DNA of 21,469 nt, from the IMG/VR virus record IMGVR_UViG_3300025141_000917, positions 1-21,469 of that record. One strand, given 5' to 3'. Under the pieces are notes generated by a model, which did no database searches, was not told where the DNA came from, and saw only the letters and a program-made list of their open reading frames with translations. This DNA is from a virus. This document shows positions 1 through 8,283 of the stretch, piece by piece (within the stretch, counting starts at the first letter, position 1; each line of letters begins with the position of its first letter). The position numbers and the translations under genes are program-made.

Positions 1-1143
1 TCTTCACTATTAGAAGAAGCGATTGTAGACGCTAAAGCCCTCAAGGATGCCGCATTGAAAAATGCGGAAAATGTTGTATTGGAGAAGTATGCCGCCGAAG
101 TGAAGGGCGCGCTCGACACTCTCCTAGAGCAGGATTTAGATTTAGGGCTTGGTACTGAAAGCGGAGAAGGCACCCCCGATGAAGATTTAATGGAGTTTGC
201 CAAAGAGGTTCCTTATGGTCACCAGAACGAAGAGTTGGATGCTCCCGAAGAAATTATTGAAATCGATTTTAATGAACTGAAGGCGCGCCTTGAAGAAGAT
301 GACGAAGTGGTAGAGGGCGACGAAATGATTGATGCCACCGCCATGGCCGATGATATCGCTCTAGAATTAGAAGAGGCTCAAACTGGCGTGAGTGATGTCG
401 ACTCCCCCGCAGCCGCAGGTCTCACCGGCGCAGACCAAGTAAATCAGGAAGAGGATGACGCAGAGGACAAGGACGCCGAAACCCGCGCAGCACCCTCATC
501 GATGTCCCCAGAAGAAGATGATGATTTTAACCTTACTGAAGAGATGATTAATGACTTGATTGAGGAGCTTGTGGTTGATATGACCCCGCGCCCGCAGGGA
601 TGGTCATCCCTTAACTCTGCCGACAATAGCGTTGAACAAGCAAACAACGACGCTATGGCAGCTGCCCAAGCGGCCCACCTCGACGAAGACGAAGAGGAAC
701 TAGAAGAGGAGTCTACTGCACCAGATGTGGTGCCAGATGTGACACTCTATGAGACAAAGATCTCAGAACTTACAGAATCAACAAAAGAGCTACATGCTCT
801 TTTGACTGAAGCCAAGACTCAACTGACTCAGTTGAACTTGGCAAACGCCAAGCTTGTTTATCAAAACAAGGCTTTGAATAGCGCCTCCTTGAATGAGCGA
901 CAAAAACAACAAATTGTCGAAGCTGTTCAATCTGCCAATTCTGTTGAAGAAGCGAACATGATTTTTGAAACAATTCAAAACGCAGTGAACGGAGCGCGGA
1001 ATGATCGCCGCCGCCCAGAAACACTTCGTGAAGCTGTTACAAGACCTACATCGCTTTTACTCAACTCTAAGAAAAACAACGAGGCAACACACGATCCTAA
1101 AATGGATCGTATGCTGCGTTTAGCAGGTTTGAATAATAAATGA
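1..1143 (+). CDS. 22: Prohead core scaffold protein, gp22-like (5' end outside window)
   Basis: The frame is open from base 1, so the start lies upstream; the TTG at 55 is probably an internal leucine. 380 residues are visible, already longer than T4 gp22 (about 270). The first 240 residues are very acidic and low in complexity. From about residue 250 (base 748) a coiled-coil-like stretch leads into NLANAKLVYQNKAL (from residue 279) and LNERQKQQIVEAV, a pattern I associate with T4-type scaffolds. The last residues, DRMLRLAGLNNK, match the usual LAGL-type scaffold tail. Known role of the family: it forms the core on which the gp23 shell assembles and is then degraded by the gp21 protease. The capsid gene follows after 35 nt, as in T4. 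The acidic N-terminal part could be fused to further upstream sequence, such as a protease, which cannot be seen here. Confidence 0.8.
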   Translation, partial: SSLLEEAIVDAKALKDAALKNAENVVLEKYAAEVKGALDTLLEQDLDLGLGTESGEGTPDEDLMEFAKEVPYGHQNEELDAPEEIIEIDFNELKARLEEDDEVVEGDEMIDATAMADDIALELEEAQTGVSDVDSPAAAGLTGADQVNQEEDDAEDKDAETRAAPSSMSPEEDDDFNLTEEMINDLIEELVVDMTPRPQGWSSLNSADNSVEQANNDAMAAAQAAHLDEDEEELEEESTAPDVVPDVTLYETKISELTESTKELHALLTEAKTQLTQLNLANAKLVYQNKALNSASLNERQKQQIVEAVQSANSVEEANMIFETIQNAVNGARNDRRRPETLREAVTRPTSLLLNSKKNNEATHDPKMDRMLRLAGLNNK

Positions 1144-1163
1144 CATTCAATTATTACAATTAT

Positions 1164-1170
1164 AAGGAGG
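1164..1170 (+). promoter_or_regulatory. Strong Shine-Dalgarno site of the capsid gene
   Basis: AAGGAGG lies 8 nt before the ATG at 1179. It is the best match to the anti-Shine-Dalgarno sequence in the window and fits a gene needing very high expression. It fixes the capsid start. Confidence 0.85.
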
Positions 1171-1178
1171 TTTTATAA

Positions 1179-2957
1179 ATGTCTATTGTACAGAAATTAA
1201 CAGAAGGCATCGTTAATCGTGACCTTTCTTCAGAAGGCGCTGCTCTCATTGCAAAGTGGGAACAGACCGGTCTTTTGGAGGGTCTTGGTTCCGATGATTC
1301 TAAGAACGGTATGGCTCGATTGCTTGAAAATCAGGCAAAAGAGCTGCTCCGTGAGGCCAGTAGTATGGCCGTTGGTGGAGATGTTGAGGGCTTTGCTGCC
1401 GTCGCGTTCCCGCTCGTTCGCCGTGTATTCGGCTCCCTGATCGCTAATGAACTCGTTAGCGTTCAGCCGATGAGTCTCCCCTCGGGACTTATCTTCTTCC
1501 TCGACTTCACCTATGGCGGTGTTGTTCAGGATACTAGTAGTGCCCGTCTCGGATTCGAGGTTGGTAAATCAGTGTATGGTGGTGGAGCAGTTGCGAGCCA
1601 GATCACCGGCGGTGTAAACCTGTCCGGTCATGATGGCGAAGATGCTGCTGGTGCGTATAACTTACGTAACGGCTATTCTTCTCCGACGGGAAGTGGGATT
1701 GCAACGACTCCCGCATGCGCTATCTCTGGTAACATTGATGGTGGGGGCGCTGTTGGTGACAACGCGCTTTCCAATGGTTGGACATCCGCCATTGGTGGAG
1801 ACGGCCTTTCGGCACAGTATATCAGTGCTCAGATTCTCAAGTATGATCCGGATCTTACGTCCGGTTCGAGTTTCGCAGTTCTGACACAGGATATGTCTGG
1901 TAACCAGTTTAACTACGACGATCTAGTCGGCCTCGACCTTGTGTTCACGGGTACGGACGCTACTGACGGCAACGTCGTTTGCGTACGCCGCCTGTCATCG
2001 CTGAGTCGTTCTGCTGATCTTTCGACCGTGTCTGACACCGTCGTTCGAATCGTTGCGGTTGGAACAGGTTCCGCGGCTGCCATCGCGGCTGCTGTGGATA
2101 ACGCTACCATTACGTGTCCTATCGTGGATAACTTCCAGGGTAACACGACGGGTAATCCGATTGGTGCGGTCCTGCCGACAACCACATGGGGACTGGAGAA
2201 TAACCAGAACATCCCCGAGATCGACATCAAGGTCGATTCCGTGGCCGTCACTGCCATGACCAAGAAGCTCAAGGCCAAGTGGACCCCAGAGTTAGGACAG
2301 GATCTTAACGCTTACCACAACCTTGACGCTGAGGTTGAGCTGACTCAGATTCTTTCTGAGCAGATTGCTCTTGAAATTGATCAGGAGATCCTTGAGGACC
2401 TCGTTAAGGGTTCTTCGGCCGGTGTTCGTTACTGGTCGCGCAACCCGGGCGATTTCCTTAATCGTACAACTGGTGCTGCTAACGCTGCGCCGGAGTTCAC
2501 CGGTAACGTGTCGGAGTGGTATGAGACCCTCGTTGAGACCATCAACGATGTCTCTGCTCTGATCCACCGTAAGACTCTGCGTGGTGCCGCTAACTTTGTG
2601 GTGTGTTCACCTGAAGTTGCTAACCTGCTTGAGTTCACTGCTGGCTTCCGTGCCAACGTGACTGCAGATAGCGACCGTGGTGACATTGGTGCCGTTAAGG
2701 TTGGTTCGCTTTCGAAGAAGTTCGACGTTCTCGTCGATCCTTACTTCCCGCGTAACATCATCCTTGTTGGACGACGCGGAAGTAGCTTCCTTGAGAGTGG
2801 CTATGTGTATGCACCTTATGTGCCGCTGCAGACCACACCTACGATCTTCGGTGTTGAAGACTTCGTGCCTCGCAAGGGCGTGATGACCCGATACGCCAAG
2901 AAGATGGTGCGTCCTGATATGTATGGTTTAGTTGTCATTAAGGCTCTGAACGAATAA
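1179..2957 (+). CDS. 23: Major capsid protein, gp23-like
   Basis: 592 residues (T4 gp23 has 521). Hallmarks of the T4 capsid family are FPLVRRVFGSLIANELVSVQ followed by PMSLPSG at about residues 77-103, and near the C-terminus YVYAPYVPLQTTPTIFG and RKGVMTRYAKKMV. It forms the HK97-fold hexamers of the head shell. A likely maturation site is LLRE/A at residues 59/60, close to the T4 gp23 cleavage after Glu65; the gp21-type protease itself would lie outside the window. Residues about 130-320 are rich in Gly, Ala, Ser and Asp and look like an insertion domain on the outer face; this is an inference. Codon use is more uniform than in the neighbours, with many GGT, CGT, GTT and AAC codons, as expected for the most abundant protein. 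A strong RBS precedes it and a hairpin terminator follows. Confidence 0.93.
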   Translation: MSIVQKLTEGIVNRDLSSEGAALIAKWEQTGLLEGLGSDDSKNGMARLLENQAKELLREASSMAVGGDVEGFAAVAFPLVRRVFGSLIANELVSVQPMSLPSGLIFFLDFTYGGVVQDTSSARLGFEVGKSVYGGGAVASQITGGVNLSGHDGEDAAGAYNLRNGYSSPTGSGIATTPACAISGNIDGGGAVGDNALSNGWTSAIGGDGLSAQYISAQILKYDPDLTSGSSFAVLTQDMSGNQFNYDDLVGLDLVFTGTDATDGNVVCVRRLSSLSRSADLSTVSDTVVRIVAVGTGSAAAIAAAVDNATITCPIVDNFQGNTTGNPIGAVLPTTTWGLENNQNIPEIDIKVDSVAVTAMTKKLKAKWTPELGQDLNAYHNLDAEVELTQILSEQIALEIDQEILEDLVKGSSAGVRYWSRNPGDFLNRTTGAANAAPEFTGNVSEWYETLVETINDVSALIHRKTLRGAANFVVCSPEVANLLEFTAGFRANVTADSDRGDIGAVKVGSLSKKFDVLVDPYFPRNIILVGRRGSSFLESGYVYAPYVPLQTTPTIFGVEDFVPRKGVMTRYAKKMVRPDMYGLVVIKALNE

Positions 2958-2982
2958 TATAACTGACGTAGGTCAAATTAAT

Positions 2983-3014
2983 GAAAGCCCCATCTCTTTT
3001 GAGGTGGGGCTTTC
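2983..3014 (+). terminator. Rho-independent-type terminator after the capsid gene
   Basis: A 14-bp stem (one G-T wobble) spans 2983-2996 and 3001-3014 with a TTTT loop; the core is AAAGCCCC paired with GGGGCTTT. The trailing T tract is short (the stem ends in CTTTC, then TATTTA). It sits 25 nt after the capsid stop, where T4-type phages commonly end the abundant capsid transcript. Confidence 0.8.
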
Positions 3015-3020
3015 TATTTA
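3014..3020 (+). promoter_or_regulatory. Possible late promoter element CTATTTA
   Basis: CTATTTA lies just after the terminator and 27 nt before the ATG at 3048. The same heptamer occurs in the spacers before the sheath gene (5293) and the small gene at 10091 (10067). It resembles the T4 late element TATAAATA only loosely. This is inferred from recurrence alone. Confidence 0.25.
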
Positions 3021-3047
3021 GTAATGGACAAATAGAGGATCTCTTTA

Positions 3048-4316
3048 ATGGCTATACCCAAACTTAACCCTGCATCTACCTCAAATTCTAATGTGCTCCC
3101 AGTTACTGGTAGTACAGACAATGTCGCCACAACACTCCCTTTTGGAATCTATGCAGCGTCTACTGCGTTTGTGTCTGGCGCCTCCGATCAAGTATCATAT
3201 ACTTATAAAAAGCTGGGAGGAGACGTCCTCGACATCGAATTAACTGAAGGGAACGTCTATGCTGCTTACGAAGAGGCTGTTTTAGAATATTCTTATTTAG
3301 TAAATCTACACCAAACTAAAAATTCACTTTCGAATTACCTTGGAGCTGCCACTGCGTCCTTTGATCAGGACGGTCAGATTATCTCTGGGGATTCATTATC
3401 AGGCTCCAATGTAGAACTCAAGTATCCTAGGTTTAATTACGGGTACGTTCGACGTATTTCGGAAGGCCTAGCAACAGAAGCAGGTTTTGGAGGTCTCACT
3501 CCCATCTACTCAGCTTCGGTCAAGACAATTCCCGGCAGACAAGATTATGATCTACAGACTTTAATTTCTGGATCGTCCGCGTTGAGCGCTTCGGTTCCGT
3601 ATTTTGGAAAAGTACAAGACAAGAGAGTGATCATTCGTAAAGTATTTTTTAAAACCCCTCGGGCTATGTGGAGATTTTATGGATATTACGGAGGCTTCTC
3701 AGTGGTGGGGAATATGCGCACGTATGGACAGTATGCAGATGATTCAACTTTTGAAATAGTCCCCACATGGCAGAACAAACTTCAGGCCATGGCCTATGAA
3801 GATGCTTTGTGGACAAGAATTTCACACTATTCTTATGAAATTAAAGACAATATGTTAAGACTATTTCCAAACCCCGACTCTACAAGCCCTGCGAACTTTT
3901 GGATACAGTTTTCTATTGATCAGGAATATGAGCCATGGCAGGAAACTGGCCGCGGCGCAGACGGCGTCTCGGGAATTAACAACCTTAATACGGTACCTTT
4001 TAATAATCTACCATATGAGAGTATTAATTCTATTGGAAAGCAGTGGATTCGTCGGTTTGCGCTAGCATTGACCAAGGAAATGCTGGGTCAGATTCGAGGT
4101 AAGTTTAGCACCGTCCCGATTCCAGGCGAAAGTGTAACACTTAACGGTGCCGACCTGCTAGGACAGGCTGCTACTGAACAGGCTGCCTTGCGCGATGAGC
4201 TAAAATCGATCCTCGACGAAATAACTTATGAAAAGCTAGCGATGCAGGACTCTTCTATGCAAGATGCGGCCGAAAAGGTGCTGGTCAATGTTCCAGCTGG
4301 CATCTACGTAGGATAG
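3048..4316 (+). CDS. 13: Neck protein, gp13-like
   Basis: 422 residues (T4 gp13 about 309). Two blocks recall the T4 gp13 family. Residues 54-86 read KLGGDVLDIELTEGNVYAAY and continue EEAVLEYSYLVN, the pattern 'LG-hydrophobic-ELT ... A.eeAl.eY'. Residues about 333-372 contain WIRRFALALTKEMLGQIRGK, then PIPGESVTLNGADLL, comparable to the gp13 LPGGVTLNG segment. The known role of gp13 is to cap the filled head below the portal and form the docking surface for the tail. The start is supported by AGAGGA at 3034-3039. The next gene begins 10 nt after the stop, so the two neck genes are probably co-translated. No separate gp14-like gene lies between gp13-like and gp15-like, so the extra length here may cover part of that role; this last point is speculation. 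Confidence 0.65.
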   Translation: MAIPKLNPASTSNSNVLPVTGSTDNVATTLPFGIYAASTAFVSGASDQVSYTYKKLGGDVLDIELTEGNVYAAYEEAVLEYSYLVNLHQTKNSLSNYLGAATASFDQDGQIISGDSLSGSNVELKYPRFNYGYVRRISEGLATEAGFGGLTPIYSASVKTIPGRQDYDLQTLISGSSALSASVPYFGKVQDKRVIIRKVFFKTPRAMWRFYGYYGGFSVVGNMRTYGQYADDSTFEIVPTWQNKLQAMAYEDALWTRISHYSYEIKDNMLRLFPNPDSTSPANFWIQFSIDQEYEPWQETGRGADGVSGINNLNTVPFNNLPYESINSIGKQWIRRFALALTKEMLGQIRGKFSTVPIPGESVTLNGADLLGQAATEQAALRDELKSILDEITYEKLAMQDSSMQDAAEKVLVNVPAGIYVG

Positions 4317-4326
4317 GGGACCCGCA

Positions 4327-5271
4327 ATGGCTCGCAGTAAGCGTACACAGGCTCAAATTGAAAACAAAGAGGCCCAGAAATATGATTATGTGGGGGATAA
4401 AAAAGTTGCATCCCACCTACATGAGATAGAACTGGCGCCTTCTACTCTTGAAACCATCGATGGCGCAATGATGAACTTTGTAAACGAAGGCCTAAACCTT
4501 TCGGTGACCCGAAATGATGGATTTGAGAAAGTTCCAGTCTTGTGGGTTACTGCGGAGCGCGCATATCAGATTAAACACAACAAAGATTTGAGAGATTCAG
4601 AAGAAACCCTTGTTTTGCCTTTAATCACCGTCAACCGGTCGTCGGTAGTAAAGGACCCAGACTTTAGAGGGACGGTCTATGCCAATCTTTACCCCGAACC
4701 GGACGCAGCAGGGGGAACAATCACCTTAGCTCGTACAATTAATCAAAAGAAGACAGCAGAGTTTCAGAATGCTTATGCTAATCGAATGTATGGGACAGGC
4801 AAGAACGTTGCGAGTAAGATGAAAAACACAAACAAGCGAAATATGTCAACTCAGCGTGTTGTATATGAGACCATCACAATGCCACTCCCTGTTTGGGTAA
4901 AGGCCACCTATGAGGTTTCTCTGCGCGCCGAATACCAACAGCAAATGAACACTCTTATTACTCCATTCTTTACCATTGCCGGTAATTCAAGGATGCCAGA
5001 GAGAATTGAAAATGAGGGTCATGCCTACGAGGCATTTATTGATGGAAGCTTCGCCGATAACGCGAATAAAGCCGATATTGCGATGACCCAGCGCAACTAT
5101 GAAACCATTATTACAATAGAGGTACTGGGATACTTAGTGGGAGAGGGCCCAAATCAGGAAAAACCCAAGATTGTTAGACGGCAGAGTCCGGTAGAATTTA
5201 AATTTTCTCGTGAAAGGACAATCGTGGGAGATATACCCCGTAATATTAAAGGTGGATTTTATAAAGAATAG
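4327..5271 (+). CDS. 15: Tail terminator / sheath stabiliser, gp15-like
   Basis: 314 residues (T4 gp15 has 272). Three segments line up by eye with T4 gp15: KVPVLWVTAERAY (residues about 68-80, T4 IRVPITYASKEHF), the region around residue 195 with TYEVSLRAEYQQQMNTLITP followed by FF (T4 YELSIFTRYEDDMFQIVEQI), and RNYETIITIEVLGYLVG at about 256-272 (T4 RRIEWSLTFEVNGWMYPP). The family forms a hexameric ring that stops tube and sheath polymerisation and joins the tail to the neck. The N-terminus is lysine- and glutamine-rich. It follows the gp13-like gene by 10 nt, with AGGGGA upstream as RBS. The gp15 role fits its place directly before the sheath gene. Confidence 0.75.
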   Translation: MARSKRTQAQIENKEAQKYDYVGDKKVASHLHEIELAPSTLETIDGAMMNFVNEGLNLSVTRNDGFEKVPVLWVTAERAYQIKHNKDLRDSEETLVLPLITVNRSSVVKDPDFRGTVYANLYPEPDAAGGTITLARTINQKKTAEFQNAYANRMYGTGKNVASKMKNTNKRNMSTQRVVYETITMPLPVWVKATYEVSLRAEYQQQMNTLITPFFTIAGNSRMPERIENEGHAYEAFIDGSFADNANKADIAMTQRNYETIITIEVLGYLVGEGPNQEKPKIVRRQSPVEFKFSRERTIVGDIPRNIKGGFYKE

Positions 5272-5292
5272 TTCTGTTAGGATTGTGTAAGA

Positions 5293-5299
5293 CTATTTA
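5293..5299 (+). promoter_or_regulatory. Possible late promoter element CTATTTA
   Basis: Second copy of CTATTTA, 41 nt before the sheath ATG, in the 69-nt spacer 5272-5340. The spacer also holds the RBS GAGAGGAG. The promoter role is inferred only from recurrence in three spacers. Confidence 0.25.
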
Positions 5300-5340
5300 A
5301 CTTTGAAGATTTAGTTACTTGCGAGAGGAGAACGTAACAC

Positions 5341-8217
5341 ATGTCAGTAAAAAAATATAGATTCGTATCACCCGGTGTTTTTGTCAACGAGATCGACAAC
5401 TCACAGGTCCCCGCTTCTCCGGCCGGGATTGGACCAATTATCATTGGTCGGGCAGAAAAGGGCCCCGCCCTTCGCCCCGTTACCGTAAATTCTTTCGAAG
5501 AATTTGTACAGGTATTTGGTACACCCGCACCGGGCGGAGTGACCAGCGGCCGTGCCGGCGATGTTTGGAGAAAAGGCAATGATAAGACTGCAGCCACTTA
5601 TGGCATGTATGCGGCGCAGGCATATCTTAAAAATAGCTCTCCTCTAACCTTCGTCCGCCTCCTAGGAGCCCAGACAACCGCTGATGGCGGCCCTGTAGCT
5701 GCCAGTGACGGTGAGGGCGGCTGGAACATGACCAACGCTTATGGTCTTGTGGTGTTTAACTCTGCGTCCAATAATCAGGTTACGGGCGCACTAGCTGCTA
5801 TCTTCTATGGTGGCTCCACAGCCACTTTTGAATTAACAGGCACTCTCATGGCCGCCGACAATCACACTTCTGGTCCTAGCGGATCAGGTATGGCCATTCA
5901 GGGCGCGGATGTGGTCGTTGCGAACGTAAATAACGCTAATCAGTTCAAGCTGGTCGTCGGAAATTACAGAGGAACAGCCAACCTTACTACTACCTTTAAC
6001 TTTACTGAAGGCGATTCTCGCTATATCCGAAAGGTTTTCAATACTAACCCGCAAATGACAAATTCGTCACTGATGGGCTCTGGTGAGACTCAGCTTAATT
6101 ACTTCTTGGGCGAGACATTTGATCGCCACCTGAAGTCTAACATCACAAATGGCACCTCTGCCGCAATTGTGAAGCTTTATAACACAGGCTCCAGCCTCGG
6201 CGGCGCCGACTTTAATGGCGGACTAAACGGAGCACAGACTCCTCCGATTATCGGCTGCCGTCTTGACCCGACTGACGAACCTATCGATCTATTCACTGTT
6301 CACGCTCTCGAAGAGCCAGGTGATTGGACTAACCGAAACCTTAAGATTTCCATTCAAGACATTAAGCGCCCAACGGGCAATAGCGATGATTATGGAACCT
6401 TTACCCTTGTTGTACGACAGCTAAGTGATTCCGACAATGTTGTTAAGGTGGTCGAACAGTTTAACGAGTGTGATCTCAACCCTGAATCGGCCAACTTTAT
6501 TGCCCGACGAATTGGCGACAAGTATCGCGAGTGGGTTGAATCCGAGCGCCGATACATTGAGCGTGGAAACTACAGGAGCAATTCTAGTTATATTCGTGTG
6601 AAGGCGGCAAGCATGGTGGAAGGCGGATTAGCCAATGCGTCCCTCCTTCCCTTCGGCTTCCGCGGAATGGTCAAGTACTCCGATGAGTTGATCACGGGAA
6701 TCAGTGGCTCCCGAGCCGGAAACTGGGTCACAGGCTCAGACGACGCCGCGATGAAGGCAGCCATCAAGGCCAAGCATAATAATTCAAATGTTAACTCGGT
6801 GTTTATCTGGGCCGATGCGGTTACATCCGCGTCAGTGGCATATCCTGCCCCCGAACTTCGTATCAGCGCTTCGAGCGGTGATTTAAGTAACAACGGTGAT
6901 GCATACTTCGGCTTCCAGACCTCTCAGGGCGCCGGAAGTACCGTTTTCGATCACTCAACAATTGATCTATGCCGCCCCCGTGGTGGTGAGATTGGAGCTA
7001 TGTTTGCGGTCGGTTCACAAATGGACCGATCGGTTGTCTTTACGCTTGATGATGTTGCTGGTAACACCAACGGACTTGGTAACGGTGTCTGGATTAGCGG
7101 ATCTCACAGCTCTGCTAGCGCAGCCGCCAGTTTCACGTACCTCAGTGGTGCAGTGAGCGGCGTCCTTGACGCCGGCTTCGACCGCTTCAGCGTTCCGATG
7201 TACGGCGGCTTTGATGGCGTCAACATCACAGAGATGGATCCCTTCAACAGCAGCACACGCGCAGCATGCCTGCCTACGACGGCCACTGACAAGACGAGCT
7301 ACTCTTTCAACACCTACAATCGCGTCATCGATGCAATCGCAGACCCCGAGGTTGTTGAGATGAACCTCGCATCGGCACCGGGCCTCACAAATAGCGGACT
7401 TACTACAAAGTTGGTCCGTACATGTGAAGATCGCGCCGACGCACTGGCGGTCATTGATCTGCCTTACGGTTACACGCCTCGTGAGTCGAGTGTTGTAAGC
7501 AATCCGCGACAAAACCTTGCTAGCACGATTCGATCCAACATTAACGATTTGAGAGATCGAGGACTCAACTCTTCTTATGGTTGTACTTTCTACCCGTGGG
7601 TTCGAGCACGAGACACCATTAACGGAACTTTCGTGTGGGTGCCTCCTTCTGTCGCAGCAATTGGAACATTCTCCAGCTCACAGAAGAAGACTCAGGTATG
7701 GTTTGCCCCCGCTGGCTTCAACCGCGGCGGACTCTCTGAGGGCTCAGCTGGAATCCCCGTTACAGATGTTGCACACGCCTTGCGCCGCAAGGACCGTGAC
7801 GACCTCTACGCGTCCAACATTAACCCAATTGCTAAGTTCCCCGCAGAAGGTATTGTGATCTTCGGTCAGAAGACACTTCAGACAACTCCGTCTGCACTGG
7901 ACCGCATTAACGTGCGACGACTGATGATCTTCGTGAAGAAGCGCATCTCGCAGATGGCAACGACGATCCTTTTCGATCCGAATGTTAAGACCACATGGAA
8001 GCGATTCACCTCGATGGTTGAACCGTTCCTCAGTGAGGTTAAGGCTCAGTTTGGTCTTTCGGATTATAAGTTGATTTTGGATGATACAACTACGACACCC
8101 GAGTTGGTTGATAGAAATATCATGTATGCACAGATCTTCTTGAAGCCCACCCGAGCAATTGAGTTCATTGCAATTGACTTCAATATTACACGAACGGGAG
8201 CATCTTTCGACGATTAG
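5341..8217 (+). CDS. 18: Contractile tail sheath protein, gp18-like
   Basis: 958 residues, about 300 more than T4 gp18 (659). The N-terminus has the sheath signature SPGVFVNEIDNSQVP followed by GIGPIIIGRAEKGP and FEEFVQVFG (residues 10-60). The conserved C-terminal core runs from about residue 690: ASNINPIAKFPAEGIVIFGQ (about residues 824-843), RINVRRLMIFVKKRI, then DNA-distal motifs ending NIMYAQIFLKPTRAIEF. Subunits surround the tube and shorten on infection to drive it through the cell envelope. The extra length falls in the middle (about residues 100-650), where sheath proteins carry surface-exposed domains, so these are probably decoration domains. The RBS GAGAGGAG precedes the ATG. Codon use in the 3' half resembles the capsid gene, in keeping with high expression. 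Confidence 0.93.
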   Translation: MSVKKYRFVSPGVFVNEIDNSQVPASPAGIGPIIIGRAEKGPALRPVTVNSFEEFVQVFGTPAPGGVTSGRAGDVWRKGNDKTAATYGMYAAQAYLKNSSPLTFVRLLGAQTTADGGPVAASDGEGGWNMTNAYGLVVFNSASNNQVTGALAAIFYGGSTATFELTGTLMAADNHTSGPSGSGMAIQGADVVVANVNNANQFKLVVGNYRGTANLTTTFNFTEGDSRYIRKVFNTNPQMTNSSLMGSGETQLNYFLGETFDRHLKSNITNGTSAAIVKLYNTGSSLGGADFNGGLNGAQTPPIIGCRLDPTDEPIDLFTVHALEEPGDWTNRNLKISIQDIKRPTGNSDDYGTFTLVVRQLSDSDNVVKVVEQFNECDLNPESANFIARRIGDKYREWVESERRYIERGNYRSNSSYIRVKAASMVEGGLANASLLPFGFRGMVKYSDELITGISGSRAGNWVTGSDDAAMKAAIKAKHNNSNVNSVFIWADAVTSASVAYPAPELRISASSGDLSNNGDAYFGFQTSQGAGSTVFDHSTIDLCRPRGGEIGAMFAVGSQMDRSVVFTLDDVAGNTNGLGNGVWISGSHSSASAAASFTYLSGAVSGVLDAGFDRFSVPMYGGFDGVNITEMDPFNSSTRAACLPTTATDKTSYSFNTYNRVIDAIADPEVVEMNLASAPGLTNSGLTTKLVRTCEDRADALAVIDLPYGYTPRESSVVSNPRQNLASTIRSNINDLRDRGLNSSYGCTFYPWVRARDTINGTFVWVPPSVAAIGTFSSSQKKTQVWFAPAGFNRGGLSEGSAGIPVTDVAHALRRKDRDDLYASNINPIAKFPAEGIVIFGQKTLQTTPSALDRINVRRLMIFVKKRISQMATTILFDPNVKTTWKRFTSMVEPFLSEVKAQFGLSDYKLILDDTTTTPELVDRNIMYAQIFLKPTRAIEFIAIDFNITRTGASFDD

Positions 8218-8248
8218 AAAATAATGTGGGCGGTTTGTTCCCCTCACA

Positions 8249-8258
8249 CTATATAATA
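8249..8258 (+). promoter_or_regulatory. Possible late promoter element CTATATAATA
   Basis: CTATATAATA lies 25 nt before the tube-protein ATG. T4-type late initiation would place the RNA start near 8264, giving a short leader that still contains the RBS AGGAG at 8270-8274. The same decamer recurs at 19104. No -35 element is needed for a T4-type late promoter. The role is inferred. Confidence 0.35.
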
Positions 8259-8283
8259 TAAGGATTATGAGGAGAATTATATA

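Noticed and set aside
55-57. TTG at 55 as the start of the scaffold gene
   Set aside because: The frame is open and protein-like back to base 1 and there is no RBS before 55; the gene is simply cut by the window edge.
1174-1181. TATAAATG resembling the T4 late promoter TATAAATA
   Set aside because: It overlaps the capsid start codon and lies downstream of the RBS, so it cannot be the promoter of this gene; AT-rich chance is enough.
5314-5338. GTTAC/GTAAC inverted repeat that could enclose the sheath RBS
   Set aside because: Only a 5-bp stem with a 15-nt loop; too weak to claim regulation.
7015-7512. 165-codon minus-strand frame within the sheath gene
   Set aside because: Cys/Arg/Val-rich shadow of the biased codon use on the plus strand; no RBS and no recognisable motif.
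8226-8247. GTGGG...CCCTCAC as a terminator after the sheath gene
   Set aside because: The stem needs a bulge and has no T tract; not convincing.
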